DNA of 64,000 nt from contig NZ_JAFEJU010000008.1 in the NCBI RefSeq assembly GCF_018555455.1, positions 22,335 to 86,334 of the forward strand. The letters are read 5' to 3'. A program made the position numbers and the translations under genes. Shown piece after piece: positions 46,914 through 56,022 of this stretch. The notes beneath the pieces were generated by a model that was not told where the DNA came from, did not search any database, and saw only the letters and a program-made list of their open reading frames with translations. The first letter of the stretch is position 1; every line of letters begins with the position of its first letter. Source of the stretch: Bifidobacterium colobi. Its GTDB lineage: Bacteria > Actinomycetota > Actinomycetes > Actinomycetales > Bifidobacteriaceae.

Positions 46914-47855
46914 ATGACACAAGCGAAGCAATCGAACACAGCAAAGCAACCCACGGCCAAGGCTCGCGGCAGGAAACCCGCGGGCCGCAAGCCTATGAGC
47001 CCCAAGCAATGGTGGAGGCGTCAAAGTCTTGGCAAGAAGATCAAGACCGTGCTGATTACCATCGTGGCCGTGGTGTGCGCGATGGCTCTAGCCATGGGCA
47101 CGCTTCGTTTTGTGCAATGGCGTCTTGAGGTCAAAGAGGCGGAAGCCCGTCAGCTGCAGCTCACTCAGGAGTATGACTTCGATCCAGGAGATATCATCGC
47201 CGACGGTCAGTTCTTCAACGGCAATGCGATGAGCGAGCAGGAAGTGCAATCGTTTCTGGACGAGCAGGGCGCCGCATGCTCCGGTGGCGAATGCTTGAAA
47301 TCTAAGACATTCGACACCACCGATCAGCCCGCCAACGAGTATTGCGATGCGTATGAGGGCGCCAAGGGAGAAACCGCGGCGGCCATCATCACTAAATCGG
47401 CCAAGGCCTGCAACATCAGTCAGAAAGTACTGCTGACCGTACTGCAGAAGGAGCAACATCTGGTCACGGCCACCACCATCACCGACTTCCAATACAAAGC
47501 GGCCATGGGATTAAGCTGCCCGGATGATGCCAGTTGCGATCCGGAGTATGCTGGCTTCTTCAAGCAGGTGTATGGTGCCGCCAAGCGATATCAGTACTAC
47601 ACCGCTCATGAGGACCGCTACGGCTATCATGCGGGTGCGCTGAACTATGTGCAGTATCACCCGAACGCCTCTTGCGGTGGCACCAACGTGTATATCAAAA
47701 ACAAGGCCACCGCATTGCTGTACATCTACACGCCATACCAGCCGAACGAGGCAGCTTTAGCCGCAGGCGTTGGCACCGGCGACTCCTGCTCCAGTTATGG
47801 CAACCGTAACTTCGCCATCATCTACGAAAGCTGGTTCGGTTCACCTCGCAGCTGA
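46914..47855 (+). CDS. Secreted or membrane-anchored actinobacterial protein (hemagglutinin-related)
   Basis: 313 residues. A very basic cytoplasmic tail (about 1-42) is followed by one membrane helix (KTVLITIVAVVCAMALAMGT). The outer domain has six or more Cys (AACSGGEC, NEYCDAYE, CSSYG) and the conserved line KVLLTVLQKEQHLVT, then YKAAMGLSCPD, YAGFFKQVYGAAKRY, ALLYIYTPYQPNEAAL and GNRNFAIIYESWFGS. This pattern recurs in actinobacteria, where it is often named hemagglutinin-related. The QKEQ line and YTPYQPN block resemble a lysozyme-like fold, so a wall-directed role is possible. No activity is proven. Confidence 0.7.
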   Translation: MTQAKQSNTAKQPTAKARGRKPAGRKPMSPKQWWRRQSLGKKIKTVLITIVAVVCAMALAMGTLRFVQWRLEVKEAEARQLQLTQEYDFDPGDIIADGQFFNGNAMSEQEVQSFLDEQGAACSGGECLKSKTFDTTDQPANEYCDAYEGAKGETAAAIITKSAKACNISQKVLLTVLQKEQHLVTATTITDFQYKAAMGLSCPDDASCDPEYAGFFKQVYGAAKRYQYYTAHEDRYGYHAGALNYVQYHPNASCGGTNVYIKNKATALLYIYTPYQPNEAALAAGVGTGDSCSSYGNRNFAIIYESWFGSPRS

Positions 47856-47863
47856 CGATTGAT

Positions 47864-49114
47864 TCAACGTTCGATGCGCTTGCCTACGTATGGTGCCAGC
47901 ATCCACGACATCGCCATTGCCAGCAGCGCGAAGATGGCACCCACCGGGCCCAGCCAGGTGAGTCCTAGGAAATCGTTGGCAAGTCCGCCAACCGCAGAAC
48001 CGATGGCGATGCCGATGTTGAACGACATCGAATTGAGCGATGCGGCAAGGTTCATCGAACCGGGATGGGATTGCGCGGCCACATCCATGTACAGCACCTG
48101 CGAGGATGCGTTGAATAGGTACATGAACATGCCCAGCACAATCAGCGCCACAGCGCCATACAGCGATACCACATGCGCCGCAGCGAGCGAGGCGAGCAGT
48201 ATCGCGTGCGCCAGGAACACCCAGCGCAGATGGTAGAGCGGTTCCACTCCCCTGCCACGTTCCGCCAACTTGCCGGCGTACAGGTTGCTCCACAGACAGG
48301 CCACACCATACACCACCAATCCAAGACTGATGTACTGCTCCGGCAGCTTCACCTCGTCGCGCAGAATCGGAGTCAGATAGGTGTAGAACACATAGCTCGA
48401 TGCCGCGCCGAACACCACGGTGAGTACACCCAAATGGATGCGACGGTCAAAGAACAAGCGGAATTGGGAGAGGAAACCGACCTTGATGATGTGGCTGTTG
48501 CGAGGCAGCACCGTGAACATCAGCACCAGCAGTACCATCGTCAACACGGAGATCAAGTAGAACGTCACGCGCCAGCCAAACGTGTTCGCCACCCAAGTAC
48601 CTACCGGCACGCCGACCACCGAGGCGATGGAGAAGCCGGAGAACACCCATGCGATGAACTTCGTACGGTACTTATCGGTGGTCACATCCGGCGCGAACGT
48701 CATGGAGATGGCCACCAGAGTGCCGGAAACCGATGCGATAATCAGTCGGGCGATCAGCAGCACCGGATAATTCGGCGCGAACGCACACAGGATATTGCCG
48801 GCCAGGAACACGCTCATCAGCGTCAGATAAGTGGCGAATCGTGGGAATCGCCCGGAAATAGCCGAACCGAGCGGCGTACACGGCGCGTAGACGAACGCGA
48901 AGATGGCCACCAGATTGCCCACGGTCACTTCGGAGACCTGCAGTCCGGAGGCGATATCCGGCAGAATGCCCACCACCACGAACTCGCTCATGCCCAGCAT
49001 GAAGCTGGCGAAAATCAGAATATTGACCGGCAGGGTGAAAAAGCGATCGGAACGCTCGGAACGATCGCCACTGCGTGAAATATCTTTACTCGACTTGCCA
49101 TTGTTTTCGGCCAT
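47864..49114 (-). CDS. MFS exporter of the AraJ/chloramphenicol-resistance type
   Basis: 416 residues and twelve membrane helices. Helix 1 region LPVNILIFASFMLGMSEFVV, loop 2-3 motif SAISGRFPRFATYLTLM, and the antiporter motif in helix 5 (GFSIASVVGVPVGTWVANTF, motif C) place it in the 12-helix drug:H+ antiporter group. Substrate unknown; sugars or drugs are possible. I start at ATG 49114 with GGGAG six bases before. Its promoter region holds a 17-bp tandem repeat shared with the divergent DUF5067 gene. Confidence 0.85.
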   Translation of the reverse strand: MAENNGKSSKDISRSGDRSERSDRFFTLPVNILIFASFMLGMSEFVVVGILPDIASGLQVSEVTVGNLVAIFAFVYAPCTPLGSAISGRFPRFATYLTLMSVFLAGNILCAFAPNYPVLLIARLIIASVSGTLVAISMTFAPDVTTDKYRTKFIAWVFSGFSIASVVGVPVGTWVANTFGWRVTFYLISVLTMVLLVLMFTVLPRNSHIIKVGFLSQFRLFFDRRIHLGVLTVVFGAASSYVFYTYLTPILRDEVKLPEQYISLGLVVYGVACLWSNLYAGKLAERGRGVEPLYHLRWVFLAHAILLASLAAAHVVSLYGAVALIVLGMFMYLFNASSQVLYMDVAAQSHPGSMNLAASLNSMSFNIGIAIGSAVGGLANDFLGLTWLGPVGAIFALLAMAMSWMLAPYVGKRIER

Positions 49115-49235
49115 TACCATCTCCCTGTATTGCCTTTCCGAGATGATGGTATTGACGTATCCCTACAACTACACTCAGCAGACACGCGGGAAGATGCCGG
49201 CGGTGCCTTGTTTTCATAACCGATGACCGTAGAAT

Positions 49236-49344
49236 AGTGAAAACCACGGAATGGTGAAGACCACGGAATGGTGAAGACCACGGAATGGTGAAGACCACGG
49301 AATGGTGAAGACCACGGAGTGGTGAAAACCACAGAGTGGTGAAG
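49236..49344. repeat. 17-bp tandem repeat array (about 6.4 units)
   Basis: GGTGAAGACCACGGAAT is repeated head to tail: an imperfect unit at 49236-49252, three identical units at 49253-49303, a unit with one change at 49304-49320, one with three changes at 49321-49337, and a partial unit to 49344. It fills the space between the divergent MFS and DUF5067 genes. Identical inner units suggest recent expansion, so copy number may vary between strains. Confidence 0.92.
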
Positions 49345-49393
49345 TGCCAGCCGCACAATGGTGGGCACGGCAGTACGCGTCAAAGGGGAAGCT

Positions 49394-50893
49394 ATGGGAT
49401 TGTTGAATCATGATGACGACTATGTCTCCCCGTTTGACGACGGTTTGCCATCATATGTGGATCCGGCACGGCGCGCCGAATATCTGTCCGAGATCGTCGA
49501 GACCAAACATCAGATGCACGAGGCTGCCGAACGGCGAGCCAAGGATTGGGCGGCTCAATCGCGAACGACGACTGCGGCGCGGGCTCCGCAATCCTCAGGA
49601 AGGTCACAGCAGCCGGTACCGCAGCGGTCATCACGACCATCGCAGTACAAGCAGTCGTCGAACAAGCGAGGCAACAAGCAGTCTTACCAGGCCAGCACCA
49701 ACGGATACAGCACCTCCGGGCATGGTGCCGACCGCCGCCCGAACCCGGTAATCGCACAGCAGAATGCCTCCAAGCCACGTAAGAAGCGCAACGCATTCTT
49801 CTGGGTGATCGTGGTGTGCGCCGTGGTCTGGGGTCTGGCCGATCCTCTGCTCAATACAGCCAATAACTGGCTCGGATCCATCGTGCATTCATCAAGTTCC
49901 AGCACTTCGCAGAGCACCTCCACTGATTCCACGCAGTCCTCAGACAACACCGACTCGCACGCTGGAAGCAAGGACTACAGTGGTATCGGCAACGACGACG
50001 CTGCGCAAGCAACCGTTGAGCAGTCCGGCGACCTCTACGATTCCTCCGGAAAAGCCAAAGCACACCTCACCATCGAATCCGCGCAATCCGGCCCCGAAGA
50101 TTACACCGGAAGTCCCACCGTCATCGTGTCGTTCGCATGGAAGAACACCAGCGGCACAACCAAGAACTTCGATAATCTCACCTTCCCCGAAGTGTATCAA
50201 CATGGTTTGCAGCTTCGAGAAGTCACCCTGTCCTCAGATGCCGCAGCCAATGGATACCATAAGGAATCCGCGCAAACCGATGTCGCCGCCGGCAAGCAAT
50301 TCACCACTACGTTGGCCTACTCGCTGAGGGAAACAGGCGCGCCTATCTATGTGCAAAGTGGACCCGACGCACTGTACAGCAACAAACCACTGGTGGTGTC
50401 TGCCTTTACTCCGTCAGGCAACGGCAAGTGGACTCAAGTGGAAACAAGCAGCCTTGATAAACTGCCTCAGGCGACCGCAGAGGATCGCAAAGGTATGACG
50501 AAAATCGGCAAGTCGAACTGGGATAAGGTGTCGTTGCGTTTTGTCGACGCAAAACGTGGGCCCGACGAAGATACGGGCGAAGGTGCGCGTACGGCGACAG
50601 CCATCGTCTCCGTCGATTGGATCAACGAATCCTCAAAAAGTGAGGCGCTGAACTCGTTTGGTACTGTTGAAATCAAACAGCAGGGGGTTACGCTGGACAA
50701 CGCCTATTACTTTGACAATGCCCCGGAAGGATATGTGGAGCAAGGCACGATCCTCAATATTCGCCCTGGAATGAAGTCCACCGTGCAGTTCGCAGTGGAA
50801 CTGCGTAGCGAAACCGCACCGCTCAGCGTCACGTTCATCCCGTATGCCAGCGGGGCGAAAACCTACACCACAACGCTGAAGATTCAGCAATGA
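49394..50893 (+). CDS. Membrane-anchored DUF5067 protein
   Basis: 499 residues. A Ser/Gln/Arg-rich cytoplasmic part (about 1-130) is followed by one membrane helix (KKRNAFFWVIVVCAVVWGLA region), a Ser/Thr-rich spacer (about 160-195) and two related outer domains. Each domain has the line V(I/V)SxxWxNxSxxxxxx(L/F): IVSFAWKNTSGTTKNFDNL and IVSVDWINESSKSEALNSF. Each also has a later V..G.....V.. segment. This fits DUF5067, an immunoglobulin-like domain of Gram-positive surface proteins. Internal duplication is therefore likely. AGGGGAAGCT precedes ATG 49394. Function unknown. Confidence 0.75.
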   Translation: MGLLNHDDDYVSPFDDGLPSYVDPARRAEYLSEIVETKHQMHEAAERRAKDWAAQSRTTTAARAPQSSGRSQQPVPQRSSRPSQYKQSSNKRGNKQSYQASTNGYSTSGHGADRRPNPVIAQQNASKPRKKRNAFFWVIVVCAVVWGLADPLLNTANNWLGSIVHSSSSSTSQSTSTDSTQSSDNTDSHAGSKDYSGIGNDDAAQATVEQSGDLYDSSGKAKAHLTIESAQSGPEDYTGSPTVIVSFAWKNTSGTTKNFDNLTFPEVYQHGLQLREVTLSSDAAANGYHKESAQTDVAAGKQFTTTLAYSLRETGAPIYVQSGPDALYSNKPLVVSAFTPSGNGKWTQVETSSLDKLPQATAEDRKGMTKIGKSNWDKVSLRFVDAKRGPDEDTGEGARTATAIVSVDWINESSKSEALNSFGTVEIKQQGVTLDNAYYFDNAPEGYVEQGTILNIRPGMKSTVQFAVELRSETAPLSVTFIPYASGAKTYTTTLKIQQ

Positions 50894-51000
50894 TGCAAGG
50901 CTGCATTGATGATTCAGCAATGATCCAATGATGATTCAGCAGCATAGTCACAGCAGCATGGTCGTCACAGCAGCGCGTACAGCACAGCAGCCTTAATACC

Positions 51001-51039
51001 ATGACGGTCCCCAAGATGATTGCCCTTGGGGACCGTCAT
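51001..51039. terminator. Hairpin between DUF5067 gene and glnA
   Basis: ATGACGGTCCCCAAG (51001-51015) pairs perfectly with 51025-51039. It lies between two convergent genes, 35 bases from the glnA stop, and can serve both. Confidence 0.85.
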
Positions 51040-51073
51040 TGATTATGCGAGGAAGCGCAAGCCTTTACCCTTG

Positions 51074-52411
51074 TTACAGCTTCGGCAGGTACTTCTTCAA
51101 TTCGAACGGAGTCACCTGCTGGTTGTACTCCTCCCATTCCTGATGCTTATTGTCCAGGAAGTAGCCGAACGCGTGCTCGCCGAGCACATCCGCCACGAAG
51201 TCAGACTTCTCCATGATCTTCAGAGCTTCGTCGAGCGAACGCGGCAGCGGCTGAATGCCCATGGCCTGACGCTCGCCGTCGGTGAGCTCCCAAACATCAT
51301 CACTGGTGGGCTCGCCCAGCTGCATCTGCTTGTCGATGCCGTCGAGGCCGGCGGCCAGCAGCACCGAATACGCCAGGTACGGGTTGGCAACCGGGTCGAG
51401 TGCACGGAATTCCATGCGCGCGGAATTGCCCTTGCCCGGCTTGTACTGCGGGATGCGCAGCAACGCGGAACGATTGTTGTGCCCCCAGCAGATGTAGCTC
51501 GGAGCCTCATTGCCGCCCCACAGTCGCTTGTACGAATTGACGTACTGGTCGGTCACAGCGCAGATTTCCGCGGCATGGTAAAGGATGCCGGCGGCAAACT
51601 GGCGGGCGGTCAGCGACATGTTGAATTCCTGACCAGCCTCGTAGAAGGCATTGGAATCCCCTTCGAACAGGCTCAAATGCGTATGCATGCCGGAGCCCGG
51701 AGCGTCGGCCAAAGGCTTCGGCATGAAGCTGGCATGAATGCCGCGCTCCAAGGAAATCTCCTTGACCACCGTACGGAAGGTCATGATGTTGTCCGCCGTG
51801 GTCAACGCATCGGCGTAACGCAGATCGATTTCGTTCTGACCGGGGCCAGCCTCGTGATGCGAGTATTCCACCGAGATGCCCATCTGCTCAAGCATGTTCA
51901 CGGTGGCGCGGCGGAAGTCCATGCCTGGGCTGCGCGGCACATGGTCGAAGTAGCCGCCTTCATCAATCGGCGTGGGTGCCTTGGACCAATCGTCCTGGCT
52001 TTCGAACAGATAGAATTCGATCTCCGGGTGCACGTAGAACGTGAAGCCCTTGTCTTTGGCCTTGGCGAGCGCGCGCTTCAACACATGGCGCGGGTCACCG
52101 AGGGATGGCTCACCATCCGGAGTCAGAATGTCGCAGAACATGCGCGCGGTGCCTTGCGGGCCGCCACGCCACGGCAGGATCTGGAAGGTGGAGGGGTCGG
52201 GGTGAACGATCATATCGTCTTCGGAAACTCGGGTCATGCCCTCAATGGCGGAACCGTCGAAGCCGAGACCCTCCTCGAATGCGGCTTCCAGTTCGGCCGG
52301 AGCGATGGCCACGGATTTCAAGGTTCCCAACACATCCGTAAACCAGAGACGAATAAAGCGCACGTCGCGTTCCTCGACTGTGCGCAGTGCAAACTCCTGC
52401 TGTTTATCCAT
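51074..52411 (-). CDS. glnA: Glutamine synthetase, GlnA2 type
   Basis: 445 residues. It makes glutamine from glutamate, ammonia and ATP, or acts on a related substrate. Blocks seen are RFIRLWFTDVLGTLKSVAIA, GFDGSAIEGMTRVSEDDM, IEFYLFES, GQNEIDLRYADALTTADN, MPKPLADAPGSGMHTHLSLF and RSALLRIP. The C-terminal adenylylation loop NLYDLPP of the main GlnA is missing, and the N-terminus and length match actinobacterial GlnA2. I start at ATG 52411 on this basis; ATG 52429 would add six residues, and a frame to 52546 is only repeat DNA. Confidence 0.93.
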   Translation of the reverse strand: MDKQQEFALRTVEERDVRFIRLWFTDVLGTLKSVAIAPAELEAAFEEGLGFDGSAIEGMTRVSEDDMIVHPDPSTFQILPWRGGPQGTARMFCDILTPDGEPSLGDPRHVLKRALAKAKDKGFTFYVHPEIEFYLFESQDDWSKAPTPIDEGGYFDHVPRSPGMDFRRATVNMLEQMGISVEYSHHEAGPGQNEIDLRYADALTTADNIMTFRTVVKEISLERGIHASFMPKPLADAPGSGMHTHLSLFEGDSNAFYEAGQEFNMSLTARQFAAGILYHAAEICAVTDQYVNSYKRLWGGNEAPSYICWGHNNRSALLRIPQYKPGKGNSARMEFRALDPVANPYLAYSVLLAAGLDGIDKQMQLGEPTSDDVWELTDGERQAMGIQPLPRSLDEALKIMEKSDFVADVLGEHAFGYFLDNKHQEWEEYNQQVTPFELKKYLPKL

Positions 52412-52510
52412 AATCGCCAAGTGTTCCATAGCCGTGTTACGAGTCGCGTTAACATCCCATTGCCACGTTGATGACGATGATGGGCAACGTGGTATGAAAC
52501 GTAATGTGAC

Positions 52511-52583
52511 CTGCTGTGCAATCTGCTGTGCAATCTGCTGTGCCACGCGTTACGGGATGCTGCTGTGCCACGTGTTACGGGAT
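52511..52583. repeat. Short tandem repeats upstream of glnA
   Basis: CTGCTGTGCAAT occurs twice (52511-52522 and 52523-52534). It is followed by two copies of a 24-base unit, CTGCTGTGCCACG then Y-GTTACGGGAT, at 52535-52558 and 52560-52583. All start with CTGCTGTGC. They lie 100-170 bases upstream of glnA and just before the divergent DUF2252 gene. Confidence 0.85.
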
Positions 52584-52673
52584 ACCGGCATGCCCGTGTT
52601 CTGCTGACTATGTTCCGCCGCTATGCAAGCTCCCGCCGTGGCGTCAAACGGTTCGGCGCTACAGTAGATAACC

Positions 52674-54110
52674 ATGAGCGAAGATCACCTGACCCCATCC
52701 GCTAATCCGCCCGTTGATGTAACCAGCTGGAAGCAGGCAGTCAATCCTCGGGATCGTTCTCGAGCCGGAATCAAGGCACGCAGTGCAGCGCCGCTGGCAT
52801 CCCATGCCATTTGGCAGGTACGCGAAGGCCGCCGCGAAGCCATCAGCTTGTTGGAGGAACAGTCCGCGATTCGTGTACCGGAACTGATTCCGCTGCGTTA
52901 TAAGCGTATGAGCGTAAGCCCGTTCACGTTCTACCGTGGCACTGTGCTCATCATGACCAATGATTTGGCATCCACGCCAGTGACGGGCATTCCGGTACAG
53001 TGCGTGGGAGACGCACATATCGGCAACTTCGGTATCTTCCGCTCCCCCTCCGCCCGCCTGGTGTTCGATATCAACGATTTCGACGAGACCGCCATCGGCC
53101 CGTGGGAATGGGATTTGAAGCGACTGGCGGTGTCCGTGGAGATTTGCGGTCGCGCCAATAAGCTCAAGACCAAAGATCGCCGTGCCGCGGTGCTGCAATG
53201 TGTGCGCACGTACCGCGAGCGCATGAAATGGTTCTCCGAAATGGATTATCTGGATGCCTGGTATGAGCATCTGGACGTTGAAGAGACGCTGGATCGTTTT
53301 GAGACCAGTGGTTCCAAGCGCAGCCCGGTATTGCGCGAGGCTGCAATGAAGGCACTGTTGAAGGATAATGACGCTGCAGCCGCCAAACTGTGCCGGTATG
53401 AGGGAGGCAAGCTGCGGTTCAAGTCCAATCCCCCGGAATTGGTGCCGATCAACGAGCTCACTGATTACGCCGATCCCGAAGCGCTGCAAGCTCGCCTCGA
53501 TACGCTGTTGGAAAGCTACCGACATTCCCTGTATGACGATCGCCGCATGGTGTTCGACCACCTGCGCTACCAGGATTCCGCCCGCAAGGTGGTCGGTGTC
53601 GGCTCGGTTGGCCAGCGCGCATGGACATCCGTATGGATTGCCCGCGACATCGATGACCCGATGATGCTGCAAATGAAGGAAGCCACCTATTCCGTGCTTG
53701 AGCATTACTGCGGCGCTTCCCGGTATGCCACGCACGGCGAGCGCGTGGTGCAGGGACAAAAACTGATTCAGAGCACCGCCGACGTGCTGCTGGGTTGGTC
53801 CAGCTTCATGGCCGAGGATGGTCGCAAACGCGATTATTACGTGCGCCAGCTCTGGAACGGCAAGGGCTCGATTGATATCGACAACCTCACCGCTTCCGGG
53901 CTGAGTGACCTATCGCGCATGTGCGCATGGTCCCTGGCTCACGCGCACGCTCGCACCGGCGATTCCATCGCCATTGCCAATTACATGGGCGGCACCGACG
54001 AATTCGATCAAGCCATCGCCTCGTTCGCCGTCAGCTACGCCGAGCAGAACGATGAGGATTACGCCGTGTTCAAGAAGCTCATCAAATCCGGCAATCTGCC
54101 GTGTGCTTAA
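52674..54110 (+). CDS. DUF2252 family protein
   Basis: 478 residues. RDRSRAGIKARSAAPLASHA, then FTFYRGTVLIMTNDLASTPV, VQCVGDAHIGNFGIFRSPSA, DINDFDETAIGPWEWDLKRL and SVGQRAWTSVWIARDIDDP are the defining blocks of DUF2252. These blocks (G-D-x-H-x-x-N-F and D-x-N-D-F-D) resemble the catalytic and metal-binding lines of kinase-like aminoglycoside phosphotransferase folds, so a small-molecule kinase is possible. The real substrate is unknown. It stands alone, divergent from glnA. Confidence 0.88.
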   Translation: MSEDHLTPSANPPVDVTSWKQAVNPRDRSRAGIKARSAAPLASHAIWQVREGRREAISLLEEQSAIRVPELIPLRYKRMSVSPFTFYRGTVLIMTNDLASTPVTGIPVQCVGDAHIGNFGIFRSPSARLVFDINDFDETAIGPWEWDLKRLAVSVEICGRANKLKTKDRRAAVLQCVRTYRERMKWFSEMDYLDAWYEHLDVEETLDRFETSGSKRSPVLREAAMKALLKDNDAAAAKLCRYEGGKLRFKSNPPELVPINELTDYADPEALQARLDTLLESYRHSLYDDRRMVFDHLRYQDSARKVVGVGSVGQRAWTSVWIARDIDDPMMLQMKEATYSVLEHYCGASRYATHGERVVQGQKLIQSTADVLLGWSSFMAEDGRKRDYYVRQLWNGKGSIDIDNLTASGLSDLSRMCAWSLAHAHARTGDSIAIANYMGGTDEFDQAIASFAVSYAEQNDEDYAVFKKLIKSGNLPCA

Positions 54111-54119
54111 TAGCGGCTG

Positions 54120-54290
54120 GGCATTTCAGCGCATCGCTCGGACCCTGATGCATCGCTCGGGCCTTGACGCACCACGCTAACCCCGATGCACCACTCTCAG
54201 CGTGACACTCAGACCCTGACGCACCGCTCATCAAACCCTGACGCACCGCTCAGCCCCTGACACATCACTCGGTCCTGATGCATCATTCTC
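54120..54290. repeat. Degenerate CCTGAYGCAYCRCTC repeats
   Basis: About eight imperfect copies of a 16-20 base unit resembling CCTGATGCACCGCTCAG follow the DUF2252 stop. They are less uniform than the array at 49236, so they are probably old. They overlap no gene. Confidence 0.65.
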
Positions 54291-54291
54291 C

Positions 54292-54461
54292 GCGCGGCAA
54301 AATCTCGAGGAAAATGGCCATTTCGAGAATTTGCCGCGCTGACGCCTGCTCAGTGCGGTAAATTCTCGGGATTAGGAATCATTTCGAGATTTTGCCGCAC
54401 TGACACTCACTCAGCGCGGCAATTTCTCGAAATCAACGATTATTTCGAGAAATTACCGCGC
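54292..54461. repeat. Three tandem near-identical hairpins
   Basis: Three palindromic units, 54292-54339, 54351-54402 and 54413-54461, repeat at about 60-base steps. Each left arm resembles GCGCGGCAAAWTCTCGA and each right arm TCGAGAATTTGCCGCGC, giving stems of 17-20 pairs with one or two mismatches or G-U pairs. Loops differ. They lie between convergent DUF2252 and his genes. The pattern recalls REP/BIME elements of other bacteria. Confidence 0.85.
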
Positions 54462-54552
54462 CCGTGGCTTCAACCAGCTTCAGGAGACAACGATTTCCGG
54501 GGAATCCGGACGTAAAGTCGACGAATTCCGGGAATTCAGACGCGGCGAAACC

Positions 54553-55278
54553 TTACTTCGCGACTTCCAGCGCTTCCTGGAGGGTGAAGGCTCGCGCGTA
54601 GAGGGACTTGCCAAGGATTGCGGCGTCCACGCCCAAGTCGGCCAGCGTCTTGATGGCACGCAAATCATCCAACTTGGAGATGCCACCGGATGCAGTCACC
54701 TTGGCATCGGTGCGCTCGGCAACTTCGCGCAGCAGTTCGATGTTCGGGCCGGACATCATGCCGTCCTTGGCCACATCGGTCACCACATAGCGGGAACAAC
54801 CCACGGAGTCCAGGAACTTCATGGTTTCGAACAGGTCGCCGCCTTCACGGGTCCAGCCGCGCGCAGCCAACGTATGGCCGCGCACATCAAGGCCAACGGC
54901 CACGCGGTCACCATACTTTTTGATAACCGAAGCGGTCCAATCCGGGTTCTCCAGAGCCGCGGTACCGATGTTCACACGGGCGGCACCAGCTTCAAGAGCC
55001 GCCTCCAAGGAGTCATCATCACGCACGCCACCGGAGAGCTCGATGTTCACCTTGTCGCCGAGCTCGTGCACGATCTGACGCAGCTGATCCCGATTGTTAC
55101 CGGTTCCAAAGGCGGCATCCAAATCAACTAGGTGAATCCATTCGGCACCGGCCTCGACCCATGTGCGAGCCGCCTCGAACGGGGAACCGTAATCCGTCTC
55201 GGAACCGGATTCGCCTTGGCGCAGACGCACGGCCTTGCCATCGCGCACATCAACGGCGGGAAGCAGAGTCAATGACAT
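54553..55278 (-). CDS. hisA: Phosphoribosyl isomerase A (HisA/PriA)
   Basis: 241 residues, a (beta/alpha)8 barrel. It isomerises ProFAR in histidine synthesis; in many actinobacteria (PriA) it also replaces TrpF in tryptophan synthesis. [73 protein letters not shown] and [15 protein letters not shown] give both phosphate-binding sites and the two catalytic Asp residues. ATG 55278 follows AAAGGTG. It is the last gene of the his operon here. Confidence 0.94.
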   Translation of the reverse strand: MSLTLLPAVDVRDGKAVRLRQGESGSETDYGSPFEAARTWVEAGAEWIHLVDLDAAFGTGNNRDQLRQIVHELGDKVNIELSGGVRDDDSLEAALEAGAARVNIGTAALENPDWTASVIKKYGDRVAVGLDVRGHTLAARGWTREGGDLFETMKFLDSVGCSRYVVTDVAKDGMMSGPNIELLREVAERTDAKVTASGGISKLDDLRAIKTLADLGVDAAILGKSLYARAFTLQEALEVAK

Positions 55279-55330
55279 TTTCAATACACCTTTCTTAAAT
55301 ACCTAGCAGCAGGTTGTTGCAACCAGATGC

Positions 55331-55978
55331 TTACAGCGTGGCAATCCAGTTCTTCAGCAACTGGGCGCCGGCATCACCGGACTTCTCCGGGTGGAACTGG
55401 GTGGCAAACAGTGGACCACGTTCATAGGCGGCAACGAATCGAGACCTGTCGTACTGGCACCAGCTCACACGCTCAGGCTCGCCGCTCAGGTCGATGGAGA
55501 ATCGTGAGGTGTCGGCTGGACTCACGCCCATGGCCGCATACGAGTGCACGAAGTAGAAGCGCTCGTGTTCCACGCCCTTGAGCAGCACGGATCCTTCCGC
55601 AGCTTCGACAGTGTCCCAGCCCATGTGCGGTACCACATCGGCATCCAGCGGATCCACAGAGCCGCCAATCAGACCGACACCCTCGGCCTGCTCGCCATGT
55701 TCGGTGCCGTGTTCGAACATGATCTGCTCGCCGACGCATACGCCGAGCACCGGTCGGCCGGCACGGATGCGATCGTAAATCACGCGGTCGCCATCCACTT
55801 GCTTCAAACCTTCCATGCATGCGGCAAACGCGCCCACGCCCGGCACTACAAGACCGTCCGCCTCAAGTGCCTGACGATAATCGGATGTGAGCGTGGTGTC
55901 TACGCCGAGGTTCGCCAACGCGCGCACCATGGAGCGAACGTTGCCGAAACCGTAGTCGAATACGACTGCCTTGGTCAT
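55331..55978 (-). CDS. hisH: Imidazole glycerol phosphate synthase, glutaminase subunit
   Basis: 215 residues. HisH makes ammonia for HisF. The class I glutaminase triad is present: Cys in VLGVCVGEQIMFE, and His and Glu in FATQFHPEKSGDAGAQLL. The oxyanion region VVPGVGAFAACM is normal. hisF is not in the window, so the partner subunit is encoded elsewhere. Confidence 0.94.
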   Translation of the reverse strand: MTKAVVFDYGFGNVRSMVRALANLGVDTTLTSDYRQALEADGLVVPGVGAFAACMEGLKQVDGDRVIYDRIRAGRPVLGVCVGEQIMFEHGTEHGEQAEGVGLIGGSVDPLDADVVPHMGWDTVEAAEGSVLLKGVEHERFYFVHSYAAMGVSPADTSRFSIDLSGEPERVSWCQYDRSRFVAAYERGPLFATQFHPEKSGDAGAQLLKNWIATL

Positions 55979-56022
55979 AAGTCTCTCCCCTGCTTGGTGA
56001 TTTCCGTATAAGTTGCCGTTGA

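Noticed and set aside
49236..49344. CRISPR array
   Set aside because: The 17-bp units are head to tail with no spacers and no cas genes are near.
49086..49411. Repeat proteins on the minus strand (SVVFTIPWSSPFRG-type)
   Set aside because: A 17-bp unit is not a multiple of three, so all three frames stay open by chance and give the same peptide; no start with a ribosome site.
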